DNA of 64,000 nt from Paramacrobiotus metropolitanus (GCF_019649055.1 NW_026570324.1:620001-684000), one strand, 5' to 3'. Positions 1 through 12,000 are shown, counted from the stretch's first letter. Notes: generated by a model from the sequence alone, not told the origin. Made by a program: numbers and translations.

Positions 1-2654
1 AAGCGCATAAAGCGATCTGACGAATCCATGGATATGCCCAATTTCTTGCCGCCTGATGATGATCCCGTTGAGAATTTGCCAGAGGATGCGCCAGGTGTTA
101 TTTGTGGACTGTCGGACGAACTTTCGGACGTTGCATTTGGACCGGAAGTTAGCTTGGAGTGTGGTTATGAGAGCAACCATGGAATAGGTACAGTACAATC
201 AAACATTTTTACGTTTCGACTTTCGAATCACTCGGTATTTATAGTCCAAAATTATAGGAAGATTCTGTTGAGATTTTCTGGATTGTGGGAATACATACAG
301 TAAATTCATTTGTTTCTGAGACTTCCGATTCTTAGCATCCGGCCAGTTCTAATAGACGCCCGCGTTTTTAGCCAAGCATTGAAACATTGAAATTATGCGG
401 ATATTCGTGCCGCGAGAATGTTCAGAAGTCTCATTTTACAATTCAGGGTTTTGCGATCACTTGGTTGATTATTTAATTGTTCCTGTTTACAGAGGAAGAA
501 AAGTGCGAACTGAAAGCGCTAAGTGACAACTATGGAGCGAGCCAGGACACCGAAGCTGCATTACAACAATGTCCCGTTAATATGTCCGACACATTGATGG
601 AGAGAATGGACAGTTTAAAATCCAAAGCCCATCTTGGATTGCACAAAACCGGAGTGTGTTTGGTCTGCGGCGAACGAGTGGAGAATCTGCCTGACCATCT
701 GGATACGAAGCACACCGATGAAGACATTCAAGCTGTGGATGATGCATGTTTCATCTGTTACCGGAAGTTCAAAAACCGCTCGACAGTGAGCCACCATTTC
801 AAGCTTGTAAGCACACTGGTGCGTCGCATTTTTCCTTGTTTAGTGTTCAGATCGAAGGACCCTTGCAGGTTCACCGCGCAGCGGCGATCGTGCCCGATGC
901 AGCCAGTCAAGCGGCCGCTCTGGAATTTATGTGCCGAACGGGATTTTTAAATTACCGCTGCTCCGAATGCCGAGTCGTGTTTCCCAGTAAGAAGCTTCTG
1001 GATGTGCACAGCTTTGAGCATAATTCAGACCACACTAATCAGCAGCAGCGCCGCTGCTCCGAATGCCCGTTTCTGGCGACTAGTTTCGCCGCTCTCGTCG
1101 ATCACACTTCGCAGCATGCTCTGCCGGCAAAACTCAAACATTATCCGTGCTTACTCTGCGGTGTCGCTGCACGGACCGGGGCACGCATATATATGTACAG
1201 AAACCATCCTGAAGCGATGAAGCTGATCACGGAAGCATGGGCGTTCCAGTGTCCGGAATGCCGGGAGAAATTCGCCGAGAATTTCGATCTGAACTCGCAC
1301 GTGTGGGCGGCTCACAAAGGTTGGCAGTGTGTGTACTGCGGATACCGTGGACCCCGGGGGTGGTTGGCTTTCGACGAACACATCACAACGCATCAGATGG
1401 ACAATTTTGTTTCCTTGCCTGGTTTGTGATAAATTCTTTGAAAAATATGACCAGCTGTGCATTCATGTCCGAGACTGTCACCAAACCGAGTCCCTAACAC
1501 ACGCGGATATGGCGGCAGTGGCCGATTCCGCTTTGGCAGTATCTCCGGCGATGGTGGAACGCGCCGTCGAACATATGCGGGAGACGCAAAAATTCTCCTG
1601 CTACTGCGTTAAATGCAGTCAGTTCTTCGCGAGCTTTGAGCTGCTCGATCTGCACACACTGGGGCACAGTGAGCCGAACGAACTGCAAGACGATCCGCGA
1701 CGTGGTTGTCCCGTCTGCTCGTTCCACGGAGCGAGTTTCGCGGAGTTGGTGCAGCACACGTCAGAGCACCGTCTAGGGAAGAGAGACTCGCGGCCCTGTC
1801 TGATCTGTGGGCAGAATGTCGTCGGCATGCGCGGTCATATCTCCGAAAAACACCCCGATGTGATGCAGCGAATCACGGGGACCTGGAAGCATCAGTGTCC
1901 GGAGTGTGGAGAGCGGTTCAGTCGTCGCGGGAAGCCAGATTTTCACACCAAGGTCAAGCATAAAGGGTTCCAGTGTTGGTGCTGCGCCAAAGTGTTTCAG
2001 AGTTCGTATCTGCTTGGCACCCATGTTGTGGAGCACTGCGTCAACGGCGAATATCCCTGTTCGATGTGTGATAAGATCTTGCCCAGTTATACATTAGTCA
2101 ACGTGCATTATCAGACGTGCCACGATACGACGCGGCGGAAGACGTGCATTGTTTGTCAGACAACGTGTGTGGGGCAAGACAAGCTGGACGAGCATATGGC
2201 GACGTGCCACACGGACGGCACGAAGAAAAGGTCCGTGAGGCGAGCGCCGACAAGCAGCTGTAAATCACGTACGTGTGAGTTTTGTGGGAAGCAGTTCGAA
2301 AAGTATGGAAGCTGGTATTACCATCGGCTTTACGTGCATTTGGGAAAGCCGAAAGAGCGCGTGCACTGCAATCAATGCGACAAGATGTTTGTCGATAAAC
2401 AAGGCTTGGCGATGCACATACGGTGGGTGCATACCGGCGACGCCAGGAAGAAGTATGACAGGGTCCGTGCGGAAAGAAGAGCGGCCGGTCTTCCCGAAAA
2501 TCCCTACCCGAACTATGTCGATCCGCGGAAGCGGACAGCCTTCGCGGATTTCAAGTATAAATGCGAGGAATGTCAGCTGGGTTTTGTGCGGCAGATTTCG
2601 CTGACAAAACACAACGAATCCCGGCATCGGGAGAAGACCCTTCACAACACCTGA
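1..2654 (+). pseudogene. PRDM-type zinc-finger gene, copy A (5'-truncated by window, one frameshift)
   Basis: This is the 3' part of a PRDM-like gene; the knuckle and PR/SET exons lie beyond the left edge. Exons by comparison with copy B are 1-187 (linker exon with the MPNFLPPDD motif), 493-806 (two C2H2 fingers) and 869-2654 (16 fingers). Phases agree with copy B (1, 0). The last exon reads in one frame from 869 to a TGA at 1427-1429. Relative to copy B there is one extra base at about 1400-1415, and the next frame is then open to 2654 with every later finger intact. Finger 5 has also lost its first zinc histidine (Tyr where B has His). The 400 intact codons after the shift suggest a very recent lesion or an assembly error, so this could be a working gene. 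The likely role, by family, is a sequence-specific nuclear DNA-binding protein. Confidence 0.75.
188..492 (+). other. Intron of PRDM copy A
   Basis: The donor GTACAG follows an ATA-G codon split and the acceptor is TTTACAG at 486-492. Copies B and C have an intron at the same place and in the same phase (409 bp and 337 bp). Nothing else was recognised in it. Confidence 0.7.
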
Positions 2655-3774
2655 GCAGCAGTTAATTTGTCAGGGTTTTCTGTTTTTCTGCATAGTTCCG
2701 CTAGATCTTGGTACAGTGGTACCTGTATGTAACCGGAAATGGCTGTGTTTTTCTGTAGACTGGTTGCGGCTCATGTTTTGAATTGTTGTACCGACTGTAC
2801 ATTTGATAATGCTTATCCAACTGGTGAGCATTCCAGTTGTATTTGTAATCCGGCAGATGTGAAAGTCACTCCTAGTGCTATGAAAAGAAAGGAAAAAGTG
2901 ACTGCTGCAAGCAAGCGAGATGGCTGGCAGCTACTACACTCGCCTGTCATGCCCCAACTCGTCGAAATACGTTATGAGCCGTACACACAGGCCTGTTTCC
3001 GGGCGATTCCAGCGTTAGTTGTTTGTATGCAATATATGCCTAGTCAGCCTAGATTTTGTGCTCACAACATACAAGTCGCAACTCTTTTTCTACTAATGTT
3101 TTTAAAATTTCTAAACTTTAACGGGCAACATGGGCACCAAGAACGCGACACACGAACATCGATCGTGGGCCCGTGGCCACTTCCGGTCGCAAAAGGAGGT
3201 CTCAGTCCTGAGTTTGAAGGAGCCTGGCCTACCGAAGCCGTATTTGACGTGGTATAAGTAATGGTACGTGTTATTAGCGGAATGCGCTTCACGCGCATAG
3301 GAAAACACAAAACGGGAATTCTTTTATATTTATGAATTACAGTTGCGGTCTTATGGACGGATGGTTACCTGTCTTGCCCATGACCGGAAGTAAAGAAAGG
3401 AAACGATTAAGCAGCCGCCCAGGACGGCTGCTTCAAGGCCAATGCGAATACTGTCACAGTGGATCACAGTGCTTATTAATAAAATAAACTGTGTGTTAAC
3501 AACTTAACAGTGTTACGAGTATTACACATAAATAATTAGGCACTTAATTTTATTATTGATTTTCGTTTTTAAACAGTTACTTTTTTCCAGTGGGAGTACG
3601 AAGAATATTGAGTTGGAGACTTTGAAATATACGTAGCTCGGAGTGTCGGACATACCTGACAGTAGTAACAGTAAACTTCGTGACGGACAACTTCGAGTAC
3701 CCTGGATTGTACGCTGACAACATTACTGTACCTTGGATGTTGGATCGAAAAAAATAATTCTTCACTTCCCAGCC
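2655..3774 (+). other. Intergenic region between PRDM copies A and B
   Basis: No convincing gene. An ATG-started open frame of 172 codons (2739-3257) resembles no family I know and has no counterpart between copies B and C, so I do not call it. The right half contains a block at about 3373-3450 that is repeated upstream of copy C, and AT-rich DNA with an AATAAA at 3478-3483. Confidence 0.6.
3373..3450 (+). promoter_or_regulatory. Conserved upstream block of the PRDM copies, with hairpin
   Basis: The stretch runs from CTTGCCCATGACCGGAAGTA through GCAGCCGCCCAGGACGGCTGC. The second part is an inverted repeat (GCAGCCG / CGGCTGC). A clearly related block lies at about 8822-8895, ahead of copy C. 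Both sit a few hundred bases before the first recognised coding exon. They may be a shared promoter or 5' UTR element, or simply co-duplicated sequence. Confidence 0.4.
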
Positions 3775-6700
3775 ATGCCTGCTCCGCAGCGCTGCGAACC
3801 CCTGGAGCAGATTTGTAAGATTTTGTTTGCTGGAAGTGCTTTACTGTACAGTCTGTGCTTACAGCTTATTGCATCAGTCTGCATGCACTGACAGGCCTTT
3901 CTCTGTCTACAGAAGCCTCTTGTCACACGGCTCTTGGTAAAGCTGAGCTTTTTACTTTTTTCTGCGATTTCTAAGTCTCTTTGGAACTTATTTTCAGTAT
4001 TACTTTTTGCGTTTGTTAAAGGCTTGGTTATTTCTGCATTTACAAATAACGATCAGCCGATGTGGGATATTTTACTTCGCTGCGTTTTTCAGTTTGCAAG
4101 CAGTGTCAGAAATGGACGAGTCTTCCCTGTTCTTCGCACGCCAAACGCGTCCGAGATGCCCCTGTGTTCCCGTATTCCGTGGCCAGTCTTCCGCCGATTT
4201 TGTATTTGGACGTACCTCAGCATGGCCGGGCTGGTAAGAAAAGTTCACTAGTAACCAAAAAAGTACAATGAAGTTTAATTTAAAATTGTCAAATACTTCG
4301 AGTGCATGATACATTACTTATTTTTTGCAGATTTGATTCTACGAGTACAAACAACCACTAGAGTAGAGTAGTTGCTTGCTGCACGATATATTTGAATCCA
4401 GCTAAAAGAGATAATGCCATTGTCTAAGTAGTAATTTTTTTTTCAGGTAAAGCCGTTTTCGCCAAAGAAGCGATTCCGCCTCTGACAGTTTTTGGACCAT
4501 TAATCAGTAAATTCACTACAACGAGACCAGCGAACGTTGCATTCGCCTGCGGGAGTGCGACAATGAAAGAACTGCATTATTTCCAGCTGGAATCGGATCA
4601 GACGACCAACTGGATGAAATTTGTCAGATTTGCACAGACTGCGAAGGAACAAAATTTAGCTGCATACGAAGTACGGTAATTACTCAAATAATTTAGTCGA
4701 AATTGTCCGCAGTCATCAGGAGGGATTTTCGAACGCAGATGGGAAATTCAAACTTCGATATATTAATTTAGCAACATAACTTTAAAAAAGCTTTTTCTGG
4801 CTTCAACTGATAATTTTAACTTGCTGATTTTTGCGCCTCAAATGCTTGATGTTTACTGTTCGTTATAGTGTACTTGTATACAAAATCATCCTACAAAATA
4901 CTTCAGATGTTAATTGAAACTGTTGTCAGCTCTTTGGAAGCCCACGGTAATAGTTAACAAATGAGAGAAATTCCACAGAATTGATTTTGTAGGTACAAGA
5001 AAGGTCTCCGCTGCTGTCGGGTCCGGATGCTGTTTTCCCTACGCAAAAACACGTGATATTCGTTACGACGAGAATGATTCGGCCTGGGGAAGAACTGAAG
5101 GTGGCCTATTCCCTGATTTATTCCCAAGCGATCGGCTGTCCCGTTTCCCCGAAGTCTCAAGTTTCTCAACAGACCGGTAAAAAAACAACGCCAGCTAGTC
5201 ACTCTGATGGACAGGATCATCCAGATTCTTCATCCGTTTTCCTGCTTCTCACGGGACCACCCCTCCTACCAAGTGTAGCACAGAGCGCGGCAGATGACAC
5301 AGTTAACACACTGCATCAGGATCCGGTCCGGAACGTTAAGAAACGACATTTGCCACAGAATCACAGTAGACCGCGGTCCCCATCGAATGAAAACGTTGTG
5401 TCCCTCACAGATAAGGAAAACCATACCAGCCAGATTTCCATAATCTCAGGTACGCAGGGTGTCTGACGAGTGTAGTATTATGAACATTGTAATGATTCAT
5501 CGGATGTGAGTGCACTTTATTCACCGTAGACGCGATGACGGGGAAACGCAGAAAGCTATCGGAGGAATCTATGGACATGCCCAATTTCTTGCCGCCTGAT
5601 GAAGTCACCGGAAATTTGCTGGAGGATTTAGGATGTGCTAACGCGTGCGGTGTAAGCGCTCTCGCAACGTCGGATGACCTAGTTGAACCGCAGTTTGTCG
5701 CAGTACTCGCCGCTGCCGATGTTGGGGAATTCCATGCCGCTGGGAACGAAAACATAGGTAAATTTTAAAATTTTTGAAATCTATTTCAAAATCGGAAGAA
5801 AACGCTATGAGCCTGATATTGGTTCATGGTTCACTTTCGACTTAATGGCCATGCGTCTTTTACAGCAAAGTTTCAAGAAGATCGGGCAACAACCAGACTT
5901 TCGGTGCACAGCAATGCATTTAAACTTTTCGCCCATTTTAGATCGCCATATCTCGGCAACCGGTTGTTTGCGCGCGCAAAAAGTTTTCAGAACAATGCGT
6001 ACAAATCACTTAGTTTAGAATGACAAGTATTACGAAAACGTGATTCAGAGAGTGCGCGAAAGCGAAAGTTTTAGTGTATGTATCCCATTTTCACACTATG
6101 TACCGGCACATTTTCTTAAGACAGATCAACAGATTTGAATAGGAATTTGAATATTCCACTTTTCAGAGGAGGAAATGCCGGAGTTGGAGGTGCCAGTTTT
6201 CTCGGAAGACAGTGGCGGATCCAGCCAGGCGATGGAAATTGCGTTACAAAATAGTCCCGTCGAAGCATTAGATGCATTGATAGAGAAAATGAACAGTCTG
6301 AAGTCGAGAACCCATCTCGGACTGCGCAAAACCGGAATGTGTTTGGTCTGCGGGGCACGAGTGGCGGATCTGCCCGGCCATCTGGACAAGATGCATACCG
6401 ATGAAAACATCCAAGCTGTGGATGATGCGTGTTTCATCTGTCACAAGAAGTTCAAGAATCGCTTGGCGTTGGAGAATCATTTCAAGAAGGTGAGCACATG
6501 AAATATTCTTCATTTCTTGTTATTCCAGTATTTATGATGGAAACTGTTAACAGGTTCATCGCGCAAAGGCGGCCGTGCCCGACGCAGCCAGCCAAGCAAC
6601 GGCTCTGGAATTTATGTGCCGAACGGGATATTTAAACTACCGCTGCTCCGAATGCCGGGCCGTGTTTCCAAATCGAAAACTTCTGGATCTGCATGGCTTT

Positions 6701-8350
6701 AAGCATAGTCCAGACCATCTGATGGATCAGCAACAACGCCACTGCTCAGAATGCCCGTATATAGCCACGGGAGTTGTCGATCTCGTGGAGCACATTGGGC
6801 AGCATGCTTTCTCGCGCATGACAACACGGCATTGGTGCCTGCTGTGCGGTGTCACAACCCGCACCACAACACGCAAACACATGTTTCAAAAGCATCCGGA
6901 AGCCATGAAGACGATCATGGAAGCATGGCACTACCAGTGCCCGGAGTGCCGTGAAAAGTTCGCCGACAATTCCGATCTCAGCGCCCATGTGTGGAGGGCT
7001 CACAAAGGCTGGCAGTGTGTCTACTGCGGATATCATGAGCTCCGGGGGTGGTCGGATTTCCACGAGCACGCCTCAGCGCACATGATGGACCAGTCATTTC
7101 CGTGCCTGGTTTGTAAGGAATCGTTTCCGGAGTATCATCGCCTGTGCATCCATATCCGGGATTGTCACGAAACCGAACCCCTCCAACATTCGGATGTGGT
7201 GGCGGTATCCGATTCCGCGGCTTCGGCTGCTAATCCCGCGATAGTCGAACGCGCCATCGAGCACATGCGTACGACGCAAAAGTTCTCCTGCTACTGCGAT
7301 AAATGTGATCGGCATTTCGCCAGCTTCGAACTCCTCGATCTGCACACACTGGGGCACAGTGAGCCGAACGAACCGCAAGACGATCCGCGTCGGAATTGTC
7401 CCGTCTGCCCGTTCCACGGGGCGAGTTTTGCGGAATTGGTGCATCATACATCAGAGCACCGTCTCGGAAAGAGAGACTCGCGGCCCTGTCTGATCTGTGG
7501 GCAGAATGTCGTCGGCATGCGCGGTCACATCTCCGAAAAGCACCCCGATGTGTTGCAGCGAATTACGGAGACCTGGCAGTATCAGTGTCCGGAGTGTGGA
7601 GAGCGGTTCCCGAGGCGCGGGCCGCTAACGTTCCACACCAAGGTCAAACATACGGGCTTGCAGTGCCGGTACTGCGCCAGGATGTTTTCTGCTCCTTCGG
7701 TCCTTAGCTTCCATGTCGTGGAGCACAGTGTGAACGGGGAATATCCGTGTCCAGTGTGCGAGAAGATCCTGCCCACGTATACACTACTCAACGTGCATTA
7801 TCAGGCGTGCCACGATGCGACGCGGCTCAAGACGTGCAGTGTGTGTCAGACCACCTGTTTTGGACAGGACAAGTTGGATGAGCATATGGAGTCGTGCCAC
7901 AGTAAAACCGGCGAAAGGGATACAAATACAGCGGCAAGCAACGCCACACCACGTGTCTGTGAATTTTGTGGAGAGCACTTCAAAACGTATCAAGTGCTAT
8001 ACAGTCACCGGCTTATCGCGCATCTGGGGAAGGAGGAGAAAAAGCCACCCAGCGTGTGTTTGCCGTGCGACCAGTGTGGCAAGAGTTTTGACAATAAGGA
8101 CCGTTTGTGTCGTCATGTGCGGTGGGTGCATATGGGGCAAGCCAAGGAGACGTACGCCCGGAAGCTTGCGGAACGGAAAGCGGCCGGTGTACCCAGCAAG
8201 CCCACGCCGCCACCACGGATTTCCATGGATTTGGCGGATTTCAAGTATAAGTGCGAGGAATGCCAGGTGGCCTTTATGCGGCAGTTTGCGCTGACGAAAC
8301 ACAACGAGTCCCGGCATCCGGAGACGCTTCAGCACCTGAGCTGCAGTTAA
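3775..8350 (+). CDS. PRDM-type PR/SET-domain C2H2 zinc-finger protein, copy B (intact)
   Basis: Seven exons join in phase: 3775-3814, 4093-4233, 4447-4670, 4993-5449, 5530-5757, 6167-6489 and 6554-8350. They total 3210 nt, or 1069 residues. Residues 15-29 form a zinc knuckle (C-x2-C-x7-C-x2-H), with the same spacing as the PRDM9 knuckle. A PR/SET domain follows at about 45-185, with FGPLIS, NWMKFVRFA, KEQNLAAYE and IRPGEELKVAYSLIYSQAIG; both tyrosines of the PRDM active-site strand are present. A basic, disordered linker (to about 363) contains KRRKLSEES and MPNFLPPDE. About 18 C2H2 fingers follow, two in exon 6 and 16 in exon 7. PRDM proteins are nuclear DNA binders, some of them histone H3 methyltransferases; methylation here is inferred only. 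The closest PR-domain pattern is PRDM9/PRDM4. The fingers are diverged from one another, unlike the near-identical PRDM9 minisatellite. A CAG just before the ATG leaves room for an extra 5' exon. Confidence 0.85.
6554..8350 (+). repeat. Internal six-finger duplication within exon 7 of copy B
   Basis: At protein level, fingers around residues 500-700 and 717-905 align as two blocks offset by about 217 residues. The order of finger types is the same: a CxxC-LLDLH finger, a SF.ELV.H finger, a CLxCG finger ending in KHPE/KHPD, a CPEC.E.F finger, an aromatic C.YC finger, and a C..C finger ending in H followed by CH. The leader ALEFM...YRC parallels AIEHM...FSCYC. The same arrangement is present in copies A and C, so the duplication predates the tandem copies. 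Confidence 0.7.
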
Positions 8351-8642
8351 TTCTGTCGGATTTTTGAGTGCATAGTTCAGCTTAATCTCCCGTGCATTGG
8401 TTAGGCAAGAAATAACCGCATTATTTAATGTACAGTGTCCTATGGAGATTGTGCACTGCCGTCATGCATGTGCTATTTTTATCGTTGGCCTAAAAAGCTG
8501 GTTTGATAAAATTATGAGCCATGGATGTCCTTGTTCCGACTGAAAATCGTGTTCAAATATTTGTTGCTTTACTTTTTTACATGTTGATATATTGTGGCAG
8601 ACTTGTGATCATGGGGGTTTGGTCTGCTCAGAATTAATAAGC

Positions 8643-8648
8643 AATAAA
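8643..8648 (+). terminator. Possible polyadenylation signal of PRDM copy B
   Basis: An AATAAA hexamer lies 293 bases after the stop codon of copy B. It is placed by position only. Confidence 0.35.
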
Positions 8649-9084
8649 CGAAACTACAGATTATCGTGCAAACACAGTGCAGGAGCAACCTACCCATAAA
8701 CCAATTTTCTGAGCATCATGGACGCGCCATGAATATCTGAGGAACGCAATGGTATTATGGGCATACTGAAAATAACCGGATTTCATTGGAAACCGTTACG
8801 GCGCGGTGAACAGTTACAGTATCTTGCCCATGAGCGGAACCGGAAGTAAGAAACAGAAGTTAAGCCGCCCAGGACGGCTGCTACAAGTGCAATGTCTCGG
8901 TGCTGTGCTCATATGACAAACCGCAAACGGTCACAAACCTTCGCATTTTTAAAATTTTGACATTTGTTTAAGTCTATAGTCTCTAAACAAAGATTGATAA
9001 TAATAATGTATTACAAATTATTGACTTGTACAAATTGACGTCGGAAGAAGAAGAAGTCGGGCGGGAATCTATGAGTTCTCAGCA
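8649..9084 (+). other. Intergenic region between PRDM copies B and C
   Basis: No gene seen. It carries the second copy of the upstream block (about 8822-8895: CTTGCCCATGAGCGGAACCG, then GCCGCCCAGGACGGCTGC), followed by AT-rich sequence up to the first exon of copy C. Confidence 0.5.
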
Positions 9085-12000
9085 ATGCCTGCTTCGCAGC
9101 GCTGTGAACCCTTGAAGCAAATTTGTAAGTTTTTGCACCTAATGGTATTTATACATATTAATTGTGTACGCTTCTACTGTTAACTGCTTGATTACTTTCT
9201 GCAGTTTTTTATAATGTACAGTCAGCTGTTTGTAACGATCGGATATTTAGTTTATTCGCTTTGCAGTTTGCGAGCAGTGTCAGAAATGGACAGTTCTTCC
9301 CTGTTTTTCGCATGCCAAACGCGTGCGAGATGCCCCTGTGTTCCCATATTCCGTGGCCAGTCTTCCGCAGATTTTGTATTTGGATGTACCTCATCATGGC
9401 CAGGCTGGTGAGAATAACTGGATAACGGCAGACAAACTCAATCTTCTGCACCAGTTATTAACATTTTGGTAGAACATTTTTAAGTAATAACGTGAATTTT
9501 AGAAACTTTTCGCCAATGTGATGCATGCAGATATGTATTTCAAAAATCGAAATCGCACAATAAAAATTTTTATGGGTGTTAAAATTAAGGATGATTTTGT
9601 TTGTGTGGAAAATGCAAATGACTGCTTCTGCTTACATCGACATTCTTCGCTTTTGTAGTACAAATGTCTTCATTGCTTTATATATTTAAAAGCTGAAAAC
9701 TTCCGGCAGGCGAGATTAAAAAATTATTTTTTTTTCAGACAAAGCCGTTTTCGCTAAAGAAGCTATCCCGCCTCTGACAGTTTTCGGGCCATTAATCAGC
9801 GTACTCAGCACAACAAAACCAGCGGAAGTTGCTTTCGCTTGCGGAAATGCAACGAAGAAAGAACTGCATTATTTCCAGCTGGAATCCGATGAGACCACCA
9901 ACTGGATGAAATTTGTTAGATTTGCAGAATCTCCGGAGGAGCAAAATTTAGCTGCATACGAAGTACAGTAAATAACTGCTAATTACAACCGGTTTGTTTA
10001 GTAGAAGAACAAAATCAATACTTCGAAGTACTCATACAAAAGTTATTAGCACATAGTAGTCATCAGAAACAGCTGGTGGTAATTTTGTACCATTACGTTG
10101 AGCAAATGTTTTAACAATTTTGATTTATGATTATTACTCGTTAATTTAAATTCTTAATTTCTCACTTACGATTAATTAATTTACCAATTACGTTACGTTA
10201 ATAATGTAATGAATTAATGGATCTGATTAAAACTAGGTTTAGAAAACAAAAATAAAAATATTCAGTAGAATGTTTTCACTGATGTTCGTGTTTATGAGAG
10301 CATTCTATGTACTGTTAATTGAAATTTTTTCTTCTCTTCGAAAGCATAAGCGAACAGTAAAAAGAAATTCAAGGGAATATGCTTTGTAGATGCATGAAGC
10401 GTCTCCCTTGGTGTCAGGCGCGGATGCTGTTTCCCCTACGCAGACACACGTGATATTCATTACGATGAAGGCCATCCAGCCGGGCGATGAACTGAAGGTG
10501 GCCTACTCGCTGATTTATTCGCAGGCTATCGGTTGTCCGGCTTCCCCGAAGGCTCAACCGACCGGCGGTAACCTAGCGCCAGCTGACCATGTTGGTGGAC
10601 ATGATAAGCCGGATTCTTCGCCCATTTTTTTATTATACTTGTGGGACCAGCCCTTCAGCACAGTGTAGTGCCGAACACGGGGACGAATTTAATTGACCAA
10701 CCGCCACCGGATGCGGTGCGGAAGGGTAGGAAACGACGGTTGAGACAGACTGATAGTGGACCGTGGTCTATATCGATTCCGCACGGTGTGTGCCTCACAG
10801 AAAAGGAAAACCATCCCAGTCAAAGTATCCACGATCTCAGGTACGCAGTTCGACTGTTCATGATGTATACTGTGACCGCCTAAGATGGCGGCGCAGAATG
10901 AAAATGTCTGTTTTAATGGATTTTCTGCTGTAGCTTGAAATACAGCAGAAAAAATATGCCTGTCCATGATAGCATTCACGAAGGGTTTTGTTACGAATTT
11001 TCGTTTTGTTTTTAATGGCTACGCGACAGTTCGGCGCGGGACATTTGGTTTTACAGACATTTCGTCTAAGGACAACTCGTTTTTATGGCAAATAGTCATA
11101 TGACTGTTCGTTGCCAAAAAGCAGTTGGTAATTTTTCGACTCCCCAAAAGTCGCGCGAGCAAATGACATATATGAAACGGCTGCAAGAACGAGTTGTCCC
11201 AAAACAGATTAGCCGCTGCGACGGAAAACATGTGGCAAAATGTCCCACGACGAAATGTCCCGCGAGCACCTTGGTGTCACGGTTTTTATCTCATTCAAGT
11301 ACAGTGACACACTTACTACTAAAGGTTAATGCCTGAAATTATAGTGATCTAGAATTATATATTGTTTATGTATCTCTTTTATTTTATGGAAGGAATCTAT
11401 GATTTAGAGACACCTTAAGTTTCCCCCATATTGTAGATTTTTAGGAGATAGGTAGGTATCGGTAGCTACCTGTGACGCGTGTGTTCTGAGTAGAACGGTC
11501 CATCCATACGACTTTGTATGTAAAGGCAATTTGTTCAACACAGATGCGACAATGAGAAAGCGCAAAAAGCTAGCCGACGAATCCATGGTTATGCCCAATT
11601 TTTTGCCGCCTGACGAAGCACCCGTTATGAATTTGCCTGACGTAGTGGCAGACGTTGTGTATGGATCAGCCTCGGTCGAGGTGTAGGACGTTTCGGTTCA
11701 TCCGGAAATGGATGTATTTGGAGTGGATTTCGACTTGGAGGTCAACGAGGGCATTGGTAAAACCACAAGTTTTTCCATTGTGCATATCTCCTTTTTTTGT
11801 ACTAGGCGTTCAGTGTAGGAGAATATTTCGGACTGCAGAAATAAGTACATTGTCTTTTGGCCTCACGATGTTGCTTGTTGCTTACCGTATCCAAATAATT
11901 TGAACAATCGTGCACTATCGAACCAGTTTGTTTAGAAACCAATAAGCGCCGTGCTTTGCAAATTGTACGTAAGTTTACGGAAATTTGTTAGCATTCACAT

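Noticed and set aside
2739-3257. 172-codon open frame between PRDM copies A and B
   Set aside because: No recognisable domain, no counterpart between copies B and C, and no splice context; probably chance.
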